Part shown: positions 1 to 8,864 of the stretch, one piece after another
Layout: every line of letters starts with the position of its first letter
How positions within the stretch are numbered: the first letter of the stretch is position 1
NCBI RefSeq assembly: GCF_001548395.1
Contig: NZ_AP017367.1
Location: forward strand, 3,199,001-3,263,000
Direction: 5' to 3'
DNA: 64,000 nt
From: Leptolyngbya sp. O-77
GTDB taxonomy: Bacteria; Cyanobacteriota; Cyanobacteriia; Elainellales; Elainellaceae
Made by a program: the position numbers and the translations under genes
Notes under the pieces: generated by a model
Database searches by the model: none
The model's input: the letters and a program-made list of their open reading frames with translations, nothing else
Told to the model about the DNA's origin: nothing

Positions 1-1
1 C

Positions 2-955
2 ATCGCCCAGGGTGTAGACAAAGCCCATGAACATCGGGCCCAGCGCAGTGAAGAAGAACTCGATGCGATCGGCGCGGGCGACCAGGGATTGATGTTTGGC
101 TTTGCCTGCAACGAAACGCCCGAACTCATGCCGCTGCCGATCAGCCTGGCCCACCGCATCTCGCGCCGCCTCGCTGCTGTGCGAAAGTCTGGCCAACTCC
201 CCTACCTGCGCCCCGATGGAAAAACCCAGGTCACCGTCATTTACGAAGACGGCCGCCCCGTCGGCATTGACACCATTCTCGTCTCGACGCAGCACACGGA
301 AACCATCGACGACATCACCGACCCGGCAGCGGTTCAAGCCAAAATTCGGGAAGATCTCTGGCAAATCGTCGTGGAGCCCATCTTTTCGGACATCGCTATC
401 AAGCCCGACAGCGGCACGCGCTTTTTGGTAAATCCCACGGGTAAGTTTGTCATCGGCGGGCCCCAGGGTGATTCGGGGCTGACGGGTCGCAAAATCATCG
501 TAGACACCTACGGCGGCTATTCTCGCCACGGCGGCGGTGCGTTTTCTGGCAAAGACCCCACCAAGGTCGATCGCAGCGCCGCCTATGCGGCCCGCCATGC
601 TGCCAAAAACATCGTGGCTGCTGGCCTGGCAGATAAGTGCGAAGTGCAGTTGAGCTATGCGATCGGCGTAGCACGTCCCGTTAGCGTCATGGTAGACACC
701 TTTGGCACGGGCAAGATCGACGACGGGCGACTGCTGGAGCTGGTGAAGCAACATTTTGAGCTGCGTCCAGCGGGCATCATCCAGACCTACAACCTGAGCC
801 GACTGCCTGCCGAGCGGGGCGGACGGTTCTATCAAGATGTCGCCGCCTACGGTCACTTTGGCCGCACAGATCTGGATTTGCCGTGGGAACAGCTTGACAA
901 GGTGGATGCACTAAAGCAGGCAGCGGGGGCACTGCTGTCTGGCATGTTGAGCTAA
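2..955 (+). CDS. metK: S-adenosylmethionine synthetase, 5'-truncated by the window edge
   Basis: Makes S-adenosylmethionine from methionine and ATP in the cytoplasm. The reading frame is open from base 2, so the gene starts upstream; about 100 N-terminal residues of a roughly 420-residue enzyme are missing. Visible family signatures are GAGDQG followed by LMFGFA (the methionine/ATP site) and the glycine-rich GGGAFSGKD loop with the following PTKVDRSA. The carboxy end (DLPWEQLDKVDALKQ) is also typical of bacterial MetK. The next gene begins 111 bases downstream on the same strand and I see no clear terminator between them. The family assignment is certain; only the true start is unknown. Confidence 0.97.
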   Translation: MAQGVDKAHEHRAQRSEEELDAIGAGDQGLMFGFACNETPELMPLPISLAHRISRRLAAVRKSGQLPYLRPDGKTQVTVIYEDGRPVGIDTILVSTQHTETIDDITDPAAVQAKIREDLWQIVVEPIFSDIAIKPDSGTRFLVNPTGKFVIGGPQGDSGLTGRKIIVDTYGGYSRHGGGAFSGKDPTKVDRSAAYAARHAAKNIVAAGLADKCEVQLSYAIGVARPVSVMVDTFGTGKIDDGRLLELVKQHFELRPAGIIQTYNLSRLPAERGGRFYQDVAAYGHFGRTDLDLPWEQLDKVDALKQAAGALLSGMLS

Positions 956-1066
956 GTCTTACGCGAGGCAATTAGCCGGGTGCTGGCGCTTTTCGTCCTG
1001 CGCTCGATAGGGTAAAGTGGCATCCTGCCCAGTCAGGTTGTTCTTGCTCTATCGGGTTTTCTACCG

Positions 1067-2020
1067 ATGCCAAAATCGTCGCCAGAGTCGTTATCAAAAC
1101 CGCTGCAAAAGTCCCCTCAAAACCATCGTGCGGCGTTTCTGGCGCTAATGCTGTTAACGCTAATCTGGGGCTACAACTGGGTCGTGATGAAGATTGGCAT
1201 TGCCTATGCGTCGGCGCTGGATTTTGCGGCGATGCGACTGGCGCTGGGGGCGCTGAGTTTGTTTTTGGCGCTGATTGCTCTGCGGAAGCCGCTGAAGCCC
1301 AAAGCCTTGCGAGGAACCATTTTGCTAGGGCTGATGCAAAACACGGCGACGGTGGGGCTGATTACCTGGGCGCTGGTGAACGGGGGCGCGGGCAAAACGG
1401 CCGTGCTGAACTACACGATGCCATTCTGGCTACTGCTGTTTTCGTGGATTTTCCTGAAAGAAACCCTGAGGCGATCGCAGTGGTTGAGCGTTGGCATGGC
1501 CGTAACGGGGTTGCTGCTGGTGCTGATGCCGCTGGATCTGTCGAGCGGGCTGGGCAGCAAGATCATCGCCGTGGGCGCGGGTATTTGCTGGGCCATTAGC
1601 GCGGTGCTGGCGCGGGTGCTGCAACGCGACCAAACGTTAGACTTGCTCTCAATGTCAGCCTGGCAAATGCTGTTTGGTAGCATTCCGCTGGCGATCGCCG
1701 CCTGGATGCTTCCCACTCAGCCGATTGTCTGGTCGCCCACGTTCATCGCAGCGCTGCTCTATAATGCCGTGCCCGCAGCGGCGATCGCCTGGCTGCTCTG
1801 GTTCTACGCGCTGAATAATCTGCCCGTGGGCACGGCAGGACTGTCTACCCTGGCGGCTCCGGTGATCGGCGTGCTGGCGGCGTGGCTGCAACTGGGCGAA
1901 CGGCCAAGCGGCGTAGAAGGGCTGGGCATGGTGCTGATTCTAGTGGCGCTGACGGTAAACGCGGTGCAAACCATTCGAGGCGAGCAACGAAGCCAGAACC
2001 AGACAAAACTTAGCCCCTGA
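1067..2020 (+). CDS. EamA-family (DMT superfamily) transporter
   Basis: A 317-residue integral membrane protein with two tandem EamA repeats, about ten hydrophobic segments in all, as in drug/metabolite exporters of the RhaT/YdcZ type. The first repeat begins FLALMLLTLIWGYNWVVMKIG, which has the W-G-x-N/S-x-V pattern usual for the first helix. The second begins around ISAVLARVLQRDQ. The N-terminal 20 residues are polar (Ser/Pro/Lys-rich). The substrate cannot be read from sequence; such proteins export amino acids, purines or other metabolites. A LysR regulator follows on the same strand after 191 bases and might control it, but that is only positional inference. Confidence 0.9.
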   Translation: MPKSSPESLSKPLQKSPQNHRAAFLALMLLTLIWGYNWVVMKIGIAYASALDFAAMRLALGALSLFLALIALRKPLKPKALRGTILLGLMQNTATVGLITWALVNGGAGKTAVLNYTMPFWLLLFSWIFLKETLRRSQWLSVGMAVTGLLLVLMPLDLSSGLGSKIIAVGAGICWAISAVLARVLQRDQTLDLLSMSAWQMLFGSIPLAIAAWMLPTQPIVWSPTFIAALLYNAVPAAAIAWLLWFYALNNLPVGTAGLSTLAAPVIGVLAAWLQLGERPSGVEGLGMVLILVALTVNAVQTIRGEQRSQNQTKLSP

Positions 2021-2137
2021 CCGATTTTGCTGGAATAACTTCAAAACTGGTCAATCCGCGCTCCTGCCAAATCTGCACACTGTATCGGCTTCTACGGAAC
2101 CCCCTGCCCAAATCCGCTAAGGTCAAAGCAATTTGGG

Positions 2138-2173
2138 GATAATGTTATCTGAATTACATTATTCGCGAATTAT
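2138..2173 (+). promoter_or_regulatory. Paired dyads upstream of the LysR gene (candidate operator)
   Basis: Two near-palindromes lie in the leader of the LysR gene: GATAATGTTATC at 2138-2149 and ATTATTCGCGAATTAT at 2158-2173, which contains the perfect decamer ATTCGCGAAT. Their centres are about 22 bases apart, two helical turns, and the second is about 45 bases before the start codon. LysR regulators usually bind paired dyads over their own promoter, so autoregulation is a reasonable inference. No protein-specific motif was matched. Confidence 0.4.
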
Positions 2174-2211
2174 GAAATCAATATGGGGCTGAGTGCGAGG
2201 GGCAACAAGCA

Positions 2212-3165
2212 ATGCGCCTGGAGCAGTTGAAGGCATTTTTGGCAGTGGCGGAAACGGGCAGTTTTCAGCAGGCGGCGCTGCGCTGTGGCGTGACGCAATC
2301 GACAGTGAGCCGCCAGATCCAGTCTCTGGAAGCCGATTTGGGAATGTCTCTGTTCCATCGCAGCACCCAGGCCAAGCTGACGGTGGCGGGCGATCGCCTG
2401 TTGCCCCGGGTTCGCAAAATCTGCCAGGAATGGGCAAACGCTACCCAGGAACTCGGAGAACTGCGGGCGGGCAAACAGCCCGAACTCTGCGTAGCGGCGA
2501 TTCACTCCCTCTGCGCCTATTCGCTGCCGCCTGTCTTGCAACAGTTTTGCCAGGATTATCCAGAGGTGCAACTGCGGGTAACGGCGCTGGGGAGCGATCG
2601 CGCTTTGAAGGTGCTACGCGACGGACTGGTGGATCTGGCGATCGTGATGAACAACCGCTTTGTGGCGAGTAGTCCAGAAATGGTGGTGGAAGTGCTGTAC
2701 GACGAGCCGATCAAGCTGCTGATGGCGGCAGATCACCCACTGGCAAGCTACGACGCGGTGCCCTGGGCAGACCTGGCCCGCTATCCACAGGTGGTGTTCA
2801 AAGACGGCTACGGAATGCAGCGTATCGTGCAGGAGCAGTTTACCCGCCGGGGAACGCCGCTGCGAGCCGCGCTGGAGCTAAACACGCCCGATGCCTTTCG
2901 CGGCGTGGTGCGTCAGGGCGAGATGCTGGCGCTCTTGCCAGAATCGGCGCTGGTCGAGGCTTACGACGATCCGGCGCTGGCGATTCGCCCGGTTGCCACG
3001 GACACCAATTCTGCCGTGACCGATCCGCCGCTGACGCGCCAGGTGGTGATGGTGACAACGAGCGATCGCCTGCAAATTCCTCCAATCCGCCATTTCTACA
3101 ACCTGATTCTGTCCCAACTGCCGCAGCGCATCCGCCAGCAGCCCCTCGCCACCACAGCCCCCTAA
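2212..3165 (+). CDS. LysR-family transcriptional regulator
   Basis: A 317-residue regulator with the classical LysR layout. The N-terminal winged helix-turn-helix (MRLEQLKAFLAVAETGSF, then STVSRQIQSLEADLG) occupies residues 1-60. A linker helix follows, then a periplasmic-binding-protein-like effector domain from about residue 90 to 295. A GAGGGG ribosome-binding site precedes the ATG by about 8 bases. The effector is unknown. The EamA exporter upstream, read in the same direction, is the only obvious candidate target. The 3' end runs into a C-rich low-complexity stretch (3160-3203) made of CCCCTAA/CCCCCAA units. Confidence 0.93.
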   Translation: MRLEQLKAFLAVAETGSFQQAALRCGVTQSTVSRQIQSLEADLGMSLFHRSTQAKLTVAGDRLLPRVRKICQEWANATQELGELRAGKQPELCVAAIHSLCAYSLPPVLQQFCQDYPEVQLRVTALGSDRALKVLRDGLVDLAIVMNNRFVASSPEMVVEVLYDEPIKLLMAADHPLASYDAVPWADLARYPQVVFKDGYGMQRIVQEQFTRRGTPLRAALELNTPDAFRGVVRQGEMLALLPESALVEAYDDPALAIRPVATDTNSAVTDPPLTRQVVMVTTSDRLQIPPIRHFYNLILSQLPQRIRQQPLATTAP

Positions 3166-3206
3166 CCCCCAATCCCTAACCCCCAACCCCCAACCCCTCA
3201 CCTGGC

Positions 3207-4262
3207 ATGAGCCATGCTTTTAGAGCGCTGCTGCGAAAGGTCGGCAGCGGCCCCCACACCAGCCAAAACCTGACCCGCGAGGAAGCTGCCGCTGCCACGC
3301 GCATGATGCTGCTGCAAGAGGCAACACCTGCTCAGATCGGTGCGTTCATGATTGCTCACCGCATCAAGCGCCCTACGGGAGTTGAACTGGCAGGAATGCT
3401 GGATGCCTATGATGAGTTGGGTCCAAAGCTGCAATCGATTGGCGATCGCCCTGTTTTCATCCTCAATGCCCCCTACGACGGACGCGATCGCACGCTGCCG
3501 CTGAGCCTGGTCACGGCTTTGATTCTGATAGCAGCGGGTCAGCCCGTGATTCAGCACGGCGGCGACATCATGCCCACCAAAGAAGGCGTGCCCCTGGTAA
3601 CACTGTGGGCGGGGCTGGGCGTAGACTGGTCGCGTCTTTCCCTCAGCCAGGTTCAAAGCATTTTGGAAAGCACAGGCATGGGCTTCGTCTACATGCCTAT
3701 CCACTTTCCACTGGCACAAGCCCTAGTCGAATATCGTGACCAGATTGGCAAGCGCCCACCCTTTGCCACATTAGAGCTAATCTGGTCGCCCTATGCTGGG
3801 CCAGGGCACGTTGTCGTCGGCTTTGTGCATCCCCCCACCGAAGGCATGGCTCAGGCAGCCTTTGCGCTGCGCGGCACATCGCTCTACACCACGGTCAAGG
3901 GGCTGGAAGGAAGCTGCGACCTACCGCGAGAGCGCACCGCCATCATCGGATTCAGCACTGCGTCGCCAGACACGCTGGAGCGGCTGCACCTGCACCCCTA
4001 CGACTACGGCATGGGCGGCAAAAACGTGCCGCTGCTTAGCCCTGCCGCTGCTGTTGAAGAGATGCTCCAGGTGTTGCAGGGCAAGCCATCTGAACTGCGC
4101 GAGTCGGTGCTGTGGAACGCAGGCTTTTATCTGTGGCGCTGCGGTAAAGCCGCAACTCTGACAGAGGCGATCGCCCTTGCAGGACAACTGCTCGACCAAG
4201 GTTCTGCATGGCAAGCCCTCACCCACCTGCGACAAGCCACCAGCGCCCCCTGCCCCGTTTAG
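3207..4262 (+). CDS. Anthranilate phosphoribosyltransferase-family protein (TrpD2/YbiB-like)
   Basis: A 351-residue protein of the nucleoside-phosphorylase/TrpD fold. The helical N-terminal dimer domain contains LTREEAAAATRMMLLQEATP and QIGAFMIAHRIKRPT, matching the LT.EEA...M..I..G..S..Q..AFL..L+ pattern of TrpD. The glycine-rich phosphoribosyl-binding segment reads QHGGDIMPTKEGVPLVTLW, where true TrpD has KHGNRAVSSKSG. This altered loop places it in the cyanobacterial 'TrpD family' paralogue group rather than the tryptophan pathway enzyme. No trp genes are near. The N-terminal coding region follows the LysR gene by 41 bases. Its substrate is unknown; E. coli YbiB, a relative, binds nucleic acids. 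Confidence 0.85.
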   Translation: MSHAFRALLRKVGSGPHTSQNLTREEAAAATRMMLLQEATPAQIGAFMIAHRIKRPTGVELAGMLDAYDELGPKLQSIGDRPVFILNAPYDGRDRTLPLSLVTALILIAAGQPVIQHGGDIMPTKEGVPLVTLWAGLGVDWSRLSLSQVQSILESTGMGFVYMPIHFPLAQALVEYRDQIGKRPPFATLELIWSPYAGPGHVVVGFVHPPTEGMAQAAFALRGTSLYTTVKGLEGSCDLPRERTAIIGFSTASPDTLERLHLHPYDYGMGGKNVPLLSPAAAVEEMLQVLQGKPSELRESVLWNAGFYLWRCGKAATLTEAIALAGQLLDQGSAWQALTHLRQATSAPCPV

Positions 4263-4525
4263 GGTCGGGTTTTTCACGGCTCCTTCCAGATTCTTGCCCC
4301 CCATGAGGGGTTAGACTCTCGTGCGGGTTGCAGCGCCATCGGCCTATGCTCGGAATGCGGCTTTCTGGTGTTTTGAGTGCGATCGCCCAGGCGCTTGCGT
4401 CAGTGTTTTCACGCAAGCTTCGCGGTCGAAAACCCTGCCGCTGGGTTTACTGAACCCTCTCATAAAACACCAGATCGCCAGCAGCAACACGAGGAGTGAC
4501 CCGTAGGATTTGAAGATGCCCCAAA

Positions 4526-5065
4526 TTGCAACCCATTCAGCTTGAAGACGGCAGCATTTTGTATGTCGAAGCGACAGACAATATCCAGGCAATTGATGCA
4601 CCCACAAACGGTGGTGGAACTGGAAACGGATACCCCAATGAACCCTCTGAGGAGGTGTCTCGCACATCAAAAGGATGGAATCGAGGCAACCCCAATACTC
4701 AAATAGCGCAGAGCTTCCAAGCTATCGAAAGCACGATTAAGACCTATACGCAGCATACCCTCAACGCTTTTCGAGGGGCTGCAATGGCAGATGTGAAAAA
4801 GGTGACGCTGGAATTTGGGGTGAACGTCAGCGGTGTGGGGGGTGTGCCCTATATCGCCACAGGAACAGCCGGTTGCAACATCAAGATCGTGGTTGAGTGT
4901 GCTTTTCCCGAACGCACGACCCCGGAACCCCAGACTCAGGTATCCCAGTTGCCCAGAGAAATGCCCCCCTCAACCAGGATGTCCCCTGCTCGCGAAGCCA
5001 ATGGAGTTGGTAACGGAGGGGGACACGGAGGTAGACCCACGCCACCGCCGCGCCCGATTTCCTAA
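4526..5065 (+). CDS. Trypco1-type (CU044_2847-like) protein
   Basis: A 179-residue protein whose N-terminus (QPIQLEDGSILYVEA) and central segment (KVTLEFGVNVSGVGGVPYI and GCNIKIVVECAF) match trypsin-co-occurring domain 1, a small beta-rich domain found beside or fused to trypsin-like proteases and effector-associated modules in conflict/signalling loci. The last 50 residues are a Pro/Gly/Arg-rich tail. The frame opens with TTG at 4526. An ATG at 4516 with a better-spaced AGGA lies one base out of frame; dropping one C from the CCCC run at 4519-4522 would fuse them to give MPKLQPIQLEDG. So the start is uncertain. Two trypsin-like proteases exist in the window, but 25 kb away. Confidence 0.75.
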   Translation: MQPIQLEDGSILYVEATDNIQAIDAPTNGGGTGNGYPNEPSEEVSRTSKGWNRGNPNTQIAQSFQAIESTIKTYTQHTLNAFRGAAMADVKKVTLEFGVNVSGVGGVPYIATGTAGCNIKIVVECAFPERTTPEPQTQVSQLPREMPPSTRMSPAREANGVGNGGGHGGRPTPPPRPIS

Positions 5066-5451
5066 CGATCCATCACCAGATGAGCGTGAGGCTGGTGCGA
5101 AACTGATTCATGCTGAAAGAGGGACTTATGCACCGCTAGTCTCTATGCAAACCTGACAGAATTTAGCGCACGGGCGCTCAGCCTGGCCAAGAAAAACCCC
5201 CTGAACTCCAGGGGGTCGTTCACTCTTCGACACAAACCAATGTCTTGTGATTAGACCACGTGACGACCTCAGAAAGACACACCCTAATGCTCTGAAAGAC
5301 TGTTCTTGAAATCTTGTAAAACCTATAGAATTGCGTGAAGCACCTATGCAATGTCCATCTTAGAGATGCTGGACGGGCGTTACAAATGGCTCTTGTGCCG
5401 GTGCAGGGCGACTTGCAGGCTACGCCGCTTCGGCTACATCATTCAGGTCGC
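5066..5451. other. Gene-free spacer with a terminator hairpin
   Basis: About 390 bases between the Trypco1 gene and the convergent DUF4278 gene. Apart from the hairpin at 5196-5216 I see no coding potential with a ribosome-binding site and no RNA gene. Confidence 0.6.
5191..5216 (-). terminator. Rho-independent terminator for the first DUF4278 gene
   Basis: A perfect 8-bp stem, ACCCCCTG at 5196-5203 and CAGGGGGT at 5209-5216, encloses a 5-base loop. On the minus strand the stem is followed by TTTTTC, the classical U-run. It therefore ends transcription of the minus-strand DUF4278 gene, although it lies over 200 bases after that gene's stop. It could also slow readthrough from the Trypco1 gene on the other strand. 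Confidence 0.7.
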
Positions 5452-5637
5452 TTACTGCTCGTAGGTGACACCACGATACTTCAGGTTATGGACACCATGC
5501 TTCTGCGATGTTGCGGCGTGGATAGCAGTCTGGACTTTGATGCCGCGATACATTCTTTCACCAGGCATAGATGCTACAGAGCCTTCGAGTTTTTCGGGAT
5601 TGTATTCGTAGCTGGCAAAGCGATAGGTAAGTTGCAT
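5452..5637 (-). CDS. DUF4278 small protein, copy 1
   Basis: A 61-residue cyanobacterial protein bounded by the duplicated signature of DUF4278: MQLTYRFASYEY at the N-terminus, MYRGIKVQ in the middle and LKYRGVTYEQ at the C-terminus. The start is fixed by GGAGG five bases before the ATG; an upstream in-frame extension to 5727 has no ribosome-binding site and no similarity to the other copies. Two paralogues follow within 1.6 kb. The function is unknown. Family proteins are short, have no signal peptide or membrane segment, and are often present in many copies per cyanobacterial genome. Confidence 0.88.
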   Translation of the reverse strand: MQLTYRFASYEYNPEKLEGSVASMPGERMYRGIKVQTAIHAATSQKHGVHNLKYRGVTYEQ

Positions 5638-5995
5638 AGTGACCTCCGTTATCCGAAGCGTTGATGGTAGATGATTAACGTGAAACGATTTAAGCAGCGT
5701 GCTTGAACGATAAGTATCAGGTATCAATCAGGTCAGCAAACAGTCCGTGCAAGTAAGATAACCAGGTAGGCTGATAAGTACGCTATGTGTGCAAATGCTG
5801 CCGATATCCGGGAGCGGGAAGGAATTTTAGGAAAAAAGCAAATAGGAAAAAAGCAAACCTGAAACTTGGGGGCGTTGCACTAAGGGGGGCTTACTCAATG
5901 CGCGTTCAAGGGGGCGCGTTCAGGTTTGCTGGAAATTTTGCGGGCCAGCTCTGGGGCTAGTTTTGGAGATGAAGCGGTGGGGTTGCGCTAACCGC
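5638..5995. other. Spacer between two DUF4278 genes
   Basis: About 360 bases. It presumably holds the promoter of copy 1. A 15-base direct repeat, taggaaaaaagcaaa type, occurs twice at about 5826-5855. I see no further gene. Confidence 0.5.
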
Positions 5996-6181
5996 CTAGC
6001 TGCCGTAAGCGACACCGCGATATTTCAAGGGGAATCCAGGCGAGCGTGTGGCGGAGGGATCTGCCGGGTGAACCTTTGCGCCGCGATAGGTCAGATCCAT
6101 TGATTCCAGGTTGGCTTGGCGGGATGCCTCTAGCTGGGCAGCGGTGTAGGCATAGTTGACGGAGCGGTAAGTGAGTTGCAT
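5996..6181 (-). CDS. DUF4278 small protein, copy 2
   Basis: A 61-residue paralogue of the neighbouring gene, with the same boundaries: MQLTYRSVNYAY, MDLTYRGAKVHP and LKYRGVAYGS. The start was chosen because AAGGAG lies 8 bases before this ATG and because the N-terminus matches copies 1 and 3. A longer in-frame extension to 6346 lacks both. Same length and strand as copy 1, with a 358-base gap, so the two probably arose by local duplication but are transcribed separately. Function unknown. Confidence 0.88.
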   Translation of the reverse strand: MQLTYRSVNYAYTAAQLEASRQANLESMDLTYRGAKVHPADPSATRSPGFPLKYRGVAYGS

Positions 6182-6767
6182 GGTTGTGTCTCCTTGAGAG
6201 TGAGCCAGGAAAGATGCGGTGGGGGCTATCTGGCGTGTTGCTTTATGTCTTAGTTTTATGCTGTTTCCCCAGGCGGGTCGATACAGAAAAGTTAGGGAGT
6301 TTTGGCAGGGATGATCCTTAACTTTGTGGGCGATCGCCCCGCACACGCCTTAACTTCCCTGAATGGCACTTCCTTCACACGGGGCCGAAGAGGGGTGAAA
6401 ATCGGTGGCAATAGGCAGAAATTAAATTTAGCTAAATCTTGACATTTCCTTCAAACGGTAGCTTAAAATACAGATTGAAAGGTTGCAGCTATATTGAAGA
6501 GCAAACAGTTAGACCGCAAATTTGGTTAATAGACTCGAACAGAATCTCTCGAATAGGATCTTGACAAGCGGGCGATCGTCCCTCCGGGTCTGGCTTTCCC
6601 CAGCACCCTCAAGTGGTTCAACGGCGTACTAATACACACTCTCATAGAGACTTATACAGACTCTCAGTTAATTCAGCCAGTACTAATTCAGCCAGTACAA
6701 ATTTCCCAAGGGTCACTGGCAGCCCAAAGCTTGACAAACATTCGACAAAATTCTTTAGGAGGAACAG
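6182..6767. other. Divergent promoter region between DUF4278 copies 2 and 3
   Basis: Nearly 590 bases with no credible gene. A possible sigma-70 promoter reading rightward is TTGACA at 6439-6444 with TAAAAT at 6464-6469 (19-base spacer, on the long side). That would give copy 3 a leader of almost 300 bases. Further TTGACA hexamers occur near 6562 and 6731. The segment is richer in A/T than the flanking genes. Confidence 0.35.
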
Positions 6768-7181
6768 ATGAGATTAACGTATCGGGGTCACGACTACGAG
6801 CAGGAGCCTGTCCCTCCTATGCAGATGCGAGACTCTGGCTCCGTCGGCCTCTACCGTGGACGGGAGCTTCACTTTAGCTATCCCCGTCATGTGCCTGTGC
6901 CCCAACCCGTCAATCGGTTGCAGTATCGTGGCGTAGCCTATCAAACAACCGAGACGGGCGAAGTGAATTCGATGGGGCGGGTGGTGCGTCTGGCTGCCCA
7001 TGCTCAGGCACACCACGCGATCGCCCATGCTCACGCCCGCCTGATCGATCAGCAAGAATTGGCAAAGGTTCATCGCCAATACCTGATGGAGCGGTTGCAG
7101 CGTCGTCTGGAAGTGGCGCGGGCTAAGGGGGACGACACGTTAATTCGCCAGCTTGAGCAAGAGCAGCATCAGTTGGTGTAG
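6768..7181 (+). CDS. DUF4278 protein, copy 3, with C-terminal helical extension
   Basis: A 137-residue member starting MRLTYRGHDYEQ, with VGLYRGRELHF and LQYRGVAYQTT, so residues 1-65 are the complete DUF4278 unit. Unlike copies 1 and 2 it continues for 70 more residues, rich in His, Ala, Gln, Glu and Arg (HAQAHHAIAHAHARL, then ERLQRRLEVARAKGDD), probably a long helix or coiled coil. GGAGG lies 6 bases before the ATG. It is read away from the other two copies. The extension might add a binding or oligomerisation surface; that is inference. Confidence 0.88.
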   Translation: MRLTYRGHDYEQEPVPPMQMRDSGSVGLYRGRELHFSYPRHVPVPQPVNRLQYRGVAYQTTETGEVNSMGRVVRLAAHAQAHHAIAHAHARLIDQQELAKVHRQYLMERLQRRLEVARAKGDDTLIRQLEQEQHQLV

Positions 7182-7230
7182 CGCTCGGCGTTTCGATCAT
7201 GGTGTGAGTTTTTCGTTGCACCATGCCGCG

Positions 7231-8751
7231 CTACCACACATCGTCGTCTGGATCAGGCTGAGGCTCAGCTTGATATAAACCCGACGGCTCTGCGGCTTTG
7301 CGCGTGGGCTGGAGAAACTTTTCGTAGGGTGAGACTGGCGGCGACGCTGGGGGCAATAGCTCCAACTGGGGCGATCGCCCCTGACCCGTTTGGGCGCGGC
7401 GGCGACGCGATACGCCCTCTTCTGTCGTTTCCTCTGCCACCACTTCGTAAAGAATTGCCTGCTTGTCGCCGTCGCCCCGGCGCAGCACCCGCCCTAGCCG
7501 CTGAATATATTCCCGGCTGGAACCCGTACCCGACAGGATAATCGCCACGCGAGCATCGGGCACATCCACGCCTTCATTTAGCACATGGGACACGGCCAGT
7601 GTTTGATAAGTGCCCTCGCGGAACTTTTGCAAAATGTCGTGGCGTTCTTTGACGGGCGTTTGGTGGGTCAGCGATGGAATCAGGAACTCCTTGGAAATGC
7701 GGTAAACCGTGGCGTTGTCGTTGGTGAAGACGATCGTGCGATCGGGGTAGTGCTGGGCCAGTAAATCTGCCAGAACCCGCAGCTTACCTTCGGTGCCCAG
7801 GGCGATCGCCCTCGCTTCCCGATGCGCCAGCATGGCCCGCCGTCCCGCCTGCGATTGGGCGCTCAGCCGCACAAACTGCTGCCAGCCCGACAGGCTGCCC
7901 AAAAACACTTTGTGCCGCTCCAGAAATGCATTGCGGGTTGCAATCAGCGCCGTGTAGCGATCGCGCTCCTGCTGCGACAGCTTGACCTTCACCTGCACAA
8001 TTTCATGATGCGCCAGCGCGTGCCCCGAAAGCTCCTCTGCCGTGCGGCGATAGACCACCGGCCCCAGCAGCGTGTCCAAATCAGCGTGGCGGCCGTCGCT
8101 GCGGTCGGGCGTGGCAGTCAGCCCTAGGCGGTAAGGGGCGATCGCATATTCGGCAATCACCCGGTTAAAGTCGCTCGGCAAATGGTGACACTCATCGCAA
8201 ATCAGCAGTCCATAGCGATTGCCCAGAGACTCTGCATGAATCGCCGCGCTGTCATAGGTGGCAACCAAGACAGATGTGCGATCGCGCGACCCGCCACCCA
8301 GCAGCCCCACCTCCGCATCGGGAAACGCCGCCAGCAAATGAGCATACCACTGGTGCATCAAGTCCAGCGTCGGCACGGTAATCAGCGTGCTGCGGGGCGT
8401 TGCCTGCATCGCCATCTGCGCCAGATAGGTCTTGCCCGCCGCCGTCGGCAGCACCACCACCCCCCGCCGCCCCGCCGCCTGCCACGCGGACAGTGCCTCC
8501 TGCTGGTGCGGATAGGGCTGCCGCTCAAAGGCCACATTCAGGGCGATCGGCTCAAACGCTTTTGCCTCATCGTCAAACGCCGTGCCCTCTGCCCGCAGCC
8601 GCTCCACCAAAGGACGATACTGCATCGCAGGCACCCGAAACCGCTCCACCCGGTCATCCCAAGTCGCGAAATCCACCCAGGCCTTGCCCTTGGGCGGCGG
8701 ATGCAAAATCAAAGTACCCCGGTCAAACTTGAGGGTTGGCGTGCGGGCCAT
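7231..8751 (-). CDS. XPB/Ssl2-like superfamily 2 helicase
   Basis: A 506-residue ATP-dependent DNA helicase or translocase. From the chosen ATG (MARTPTLKFDRGTL): Walker A LPTAAGKT at about residues 101-108, motif II DECH at 186-189, motif III GLTATPDR, and in the second RecA domain motif VI QRLGRVLRRGDGD. The N-terminal segment ahead of the Q-like motif (RQPYPHQQEAL) is the damage-recognition-like region seen in XPB relatives. An in-frame extension to 8808 (MVSLAYN) is not supported. The end is rich in Pro/Asp. The gene diverges from tpiA across a 113-base region that must hold both promoters. Its likely role is nucleotide-excision repair or transcription-linked DNA opening. Confidence 0.9.
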   Translation of the reverse strand: MARTPTLKFDRGTLILHPPPKGKAWVDFATWDDRVERFRVPAMQYRPLVERLRAEGTAFDDEAKAFEPIALNVAFERQPYPHQQEALSAWQAAGRRGVVVLPTAAGKTYLAQMAMQATPRSTLITVPTLDLMHQWYAHLLAAFPDAEVGLLGGGSRDRTSVLVATYDSAAIHAESLGNRYGLLICDECHHLPSDFNRVIAEYAIAPYRLGLTATPDRSDGRHADLDTLLGPVVYRRTAEELSGHALAHHEIVQVKVKLSQQERDRYTALIATRNAFLERHKVFLGSLSGWQQFVRLSAQSQAGRRAMLAHREARAIALGTEGKLRVLADLLAQHYPDRTIVFTNDNATVYRISKEFLIPSLTHQTPVKERHDILQKFREGTYQTLAVSHVLNEGVDVPDARVAIILSGTGSSREYIQRLGRVLRRGDGDKQAILYEVVAEETTEEGVSRRRRAQTGQGRSPQLELLPPASPPVSPYEKFLQPTRKAAEPSGLYQAEPQPDPDDDVW

Positions 8752-8864
8752 GCAGTACGTTCGTTTTCTCCTGAGTGATCTGCCCGTATTGTACGCCAGG
8801 GACACCATTCCGTTTTAGACTGGAGGATGCCCGGATTTGATGTGCTGTTTTCAAGAAGGCCCCT

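Noticed and set aside
3207..4262. trpD of tryptophan synthesis
   Set aside because: The phosphoribosyl-binding loop is altered (GGDIMPTKEG instead of GN+AVSS) and no trp genes adjoin.
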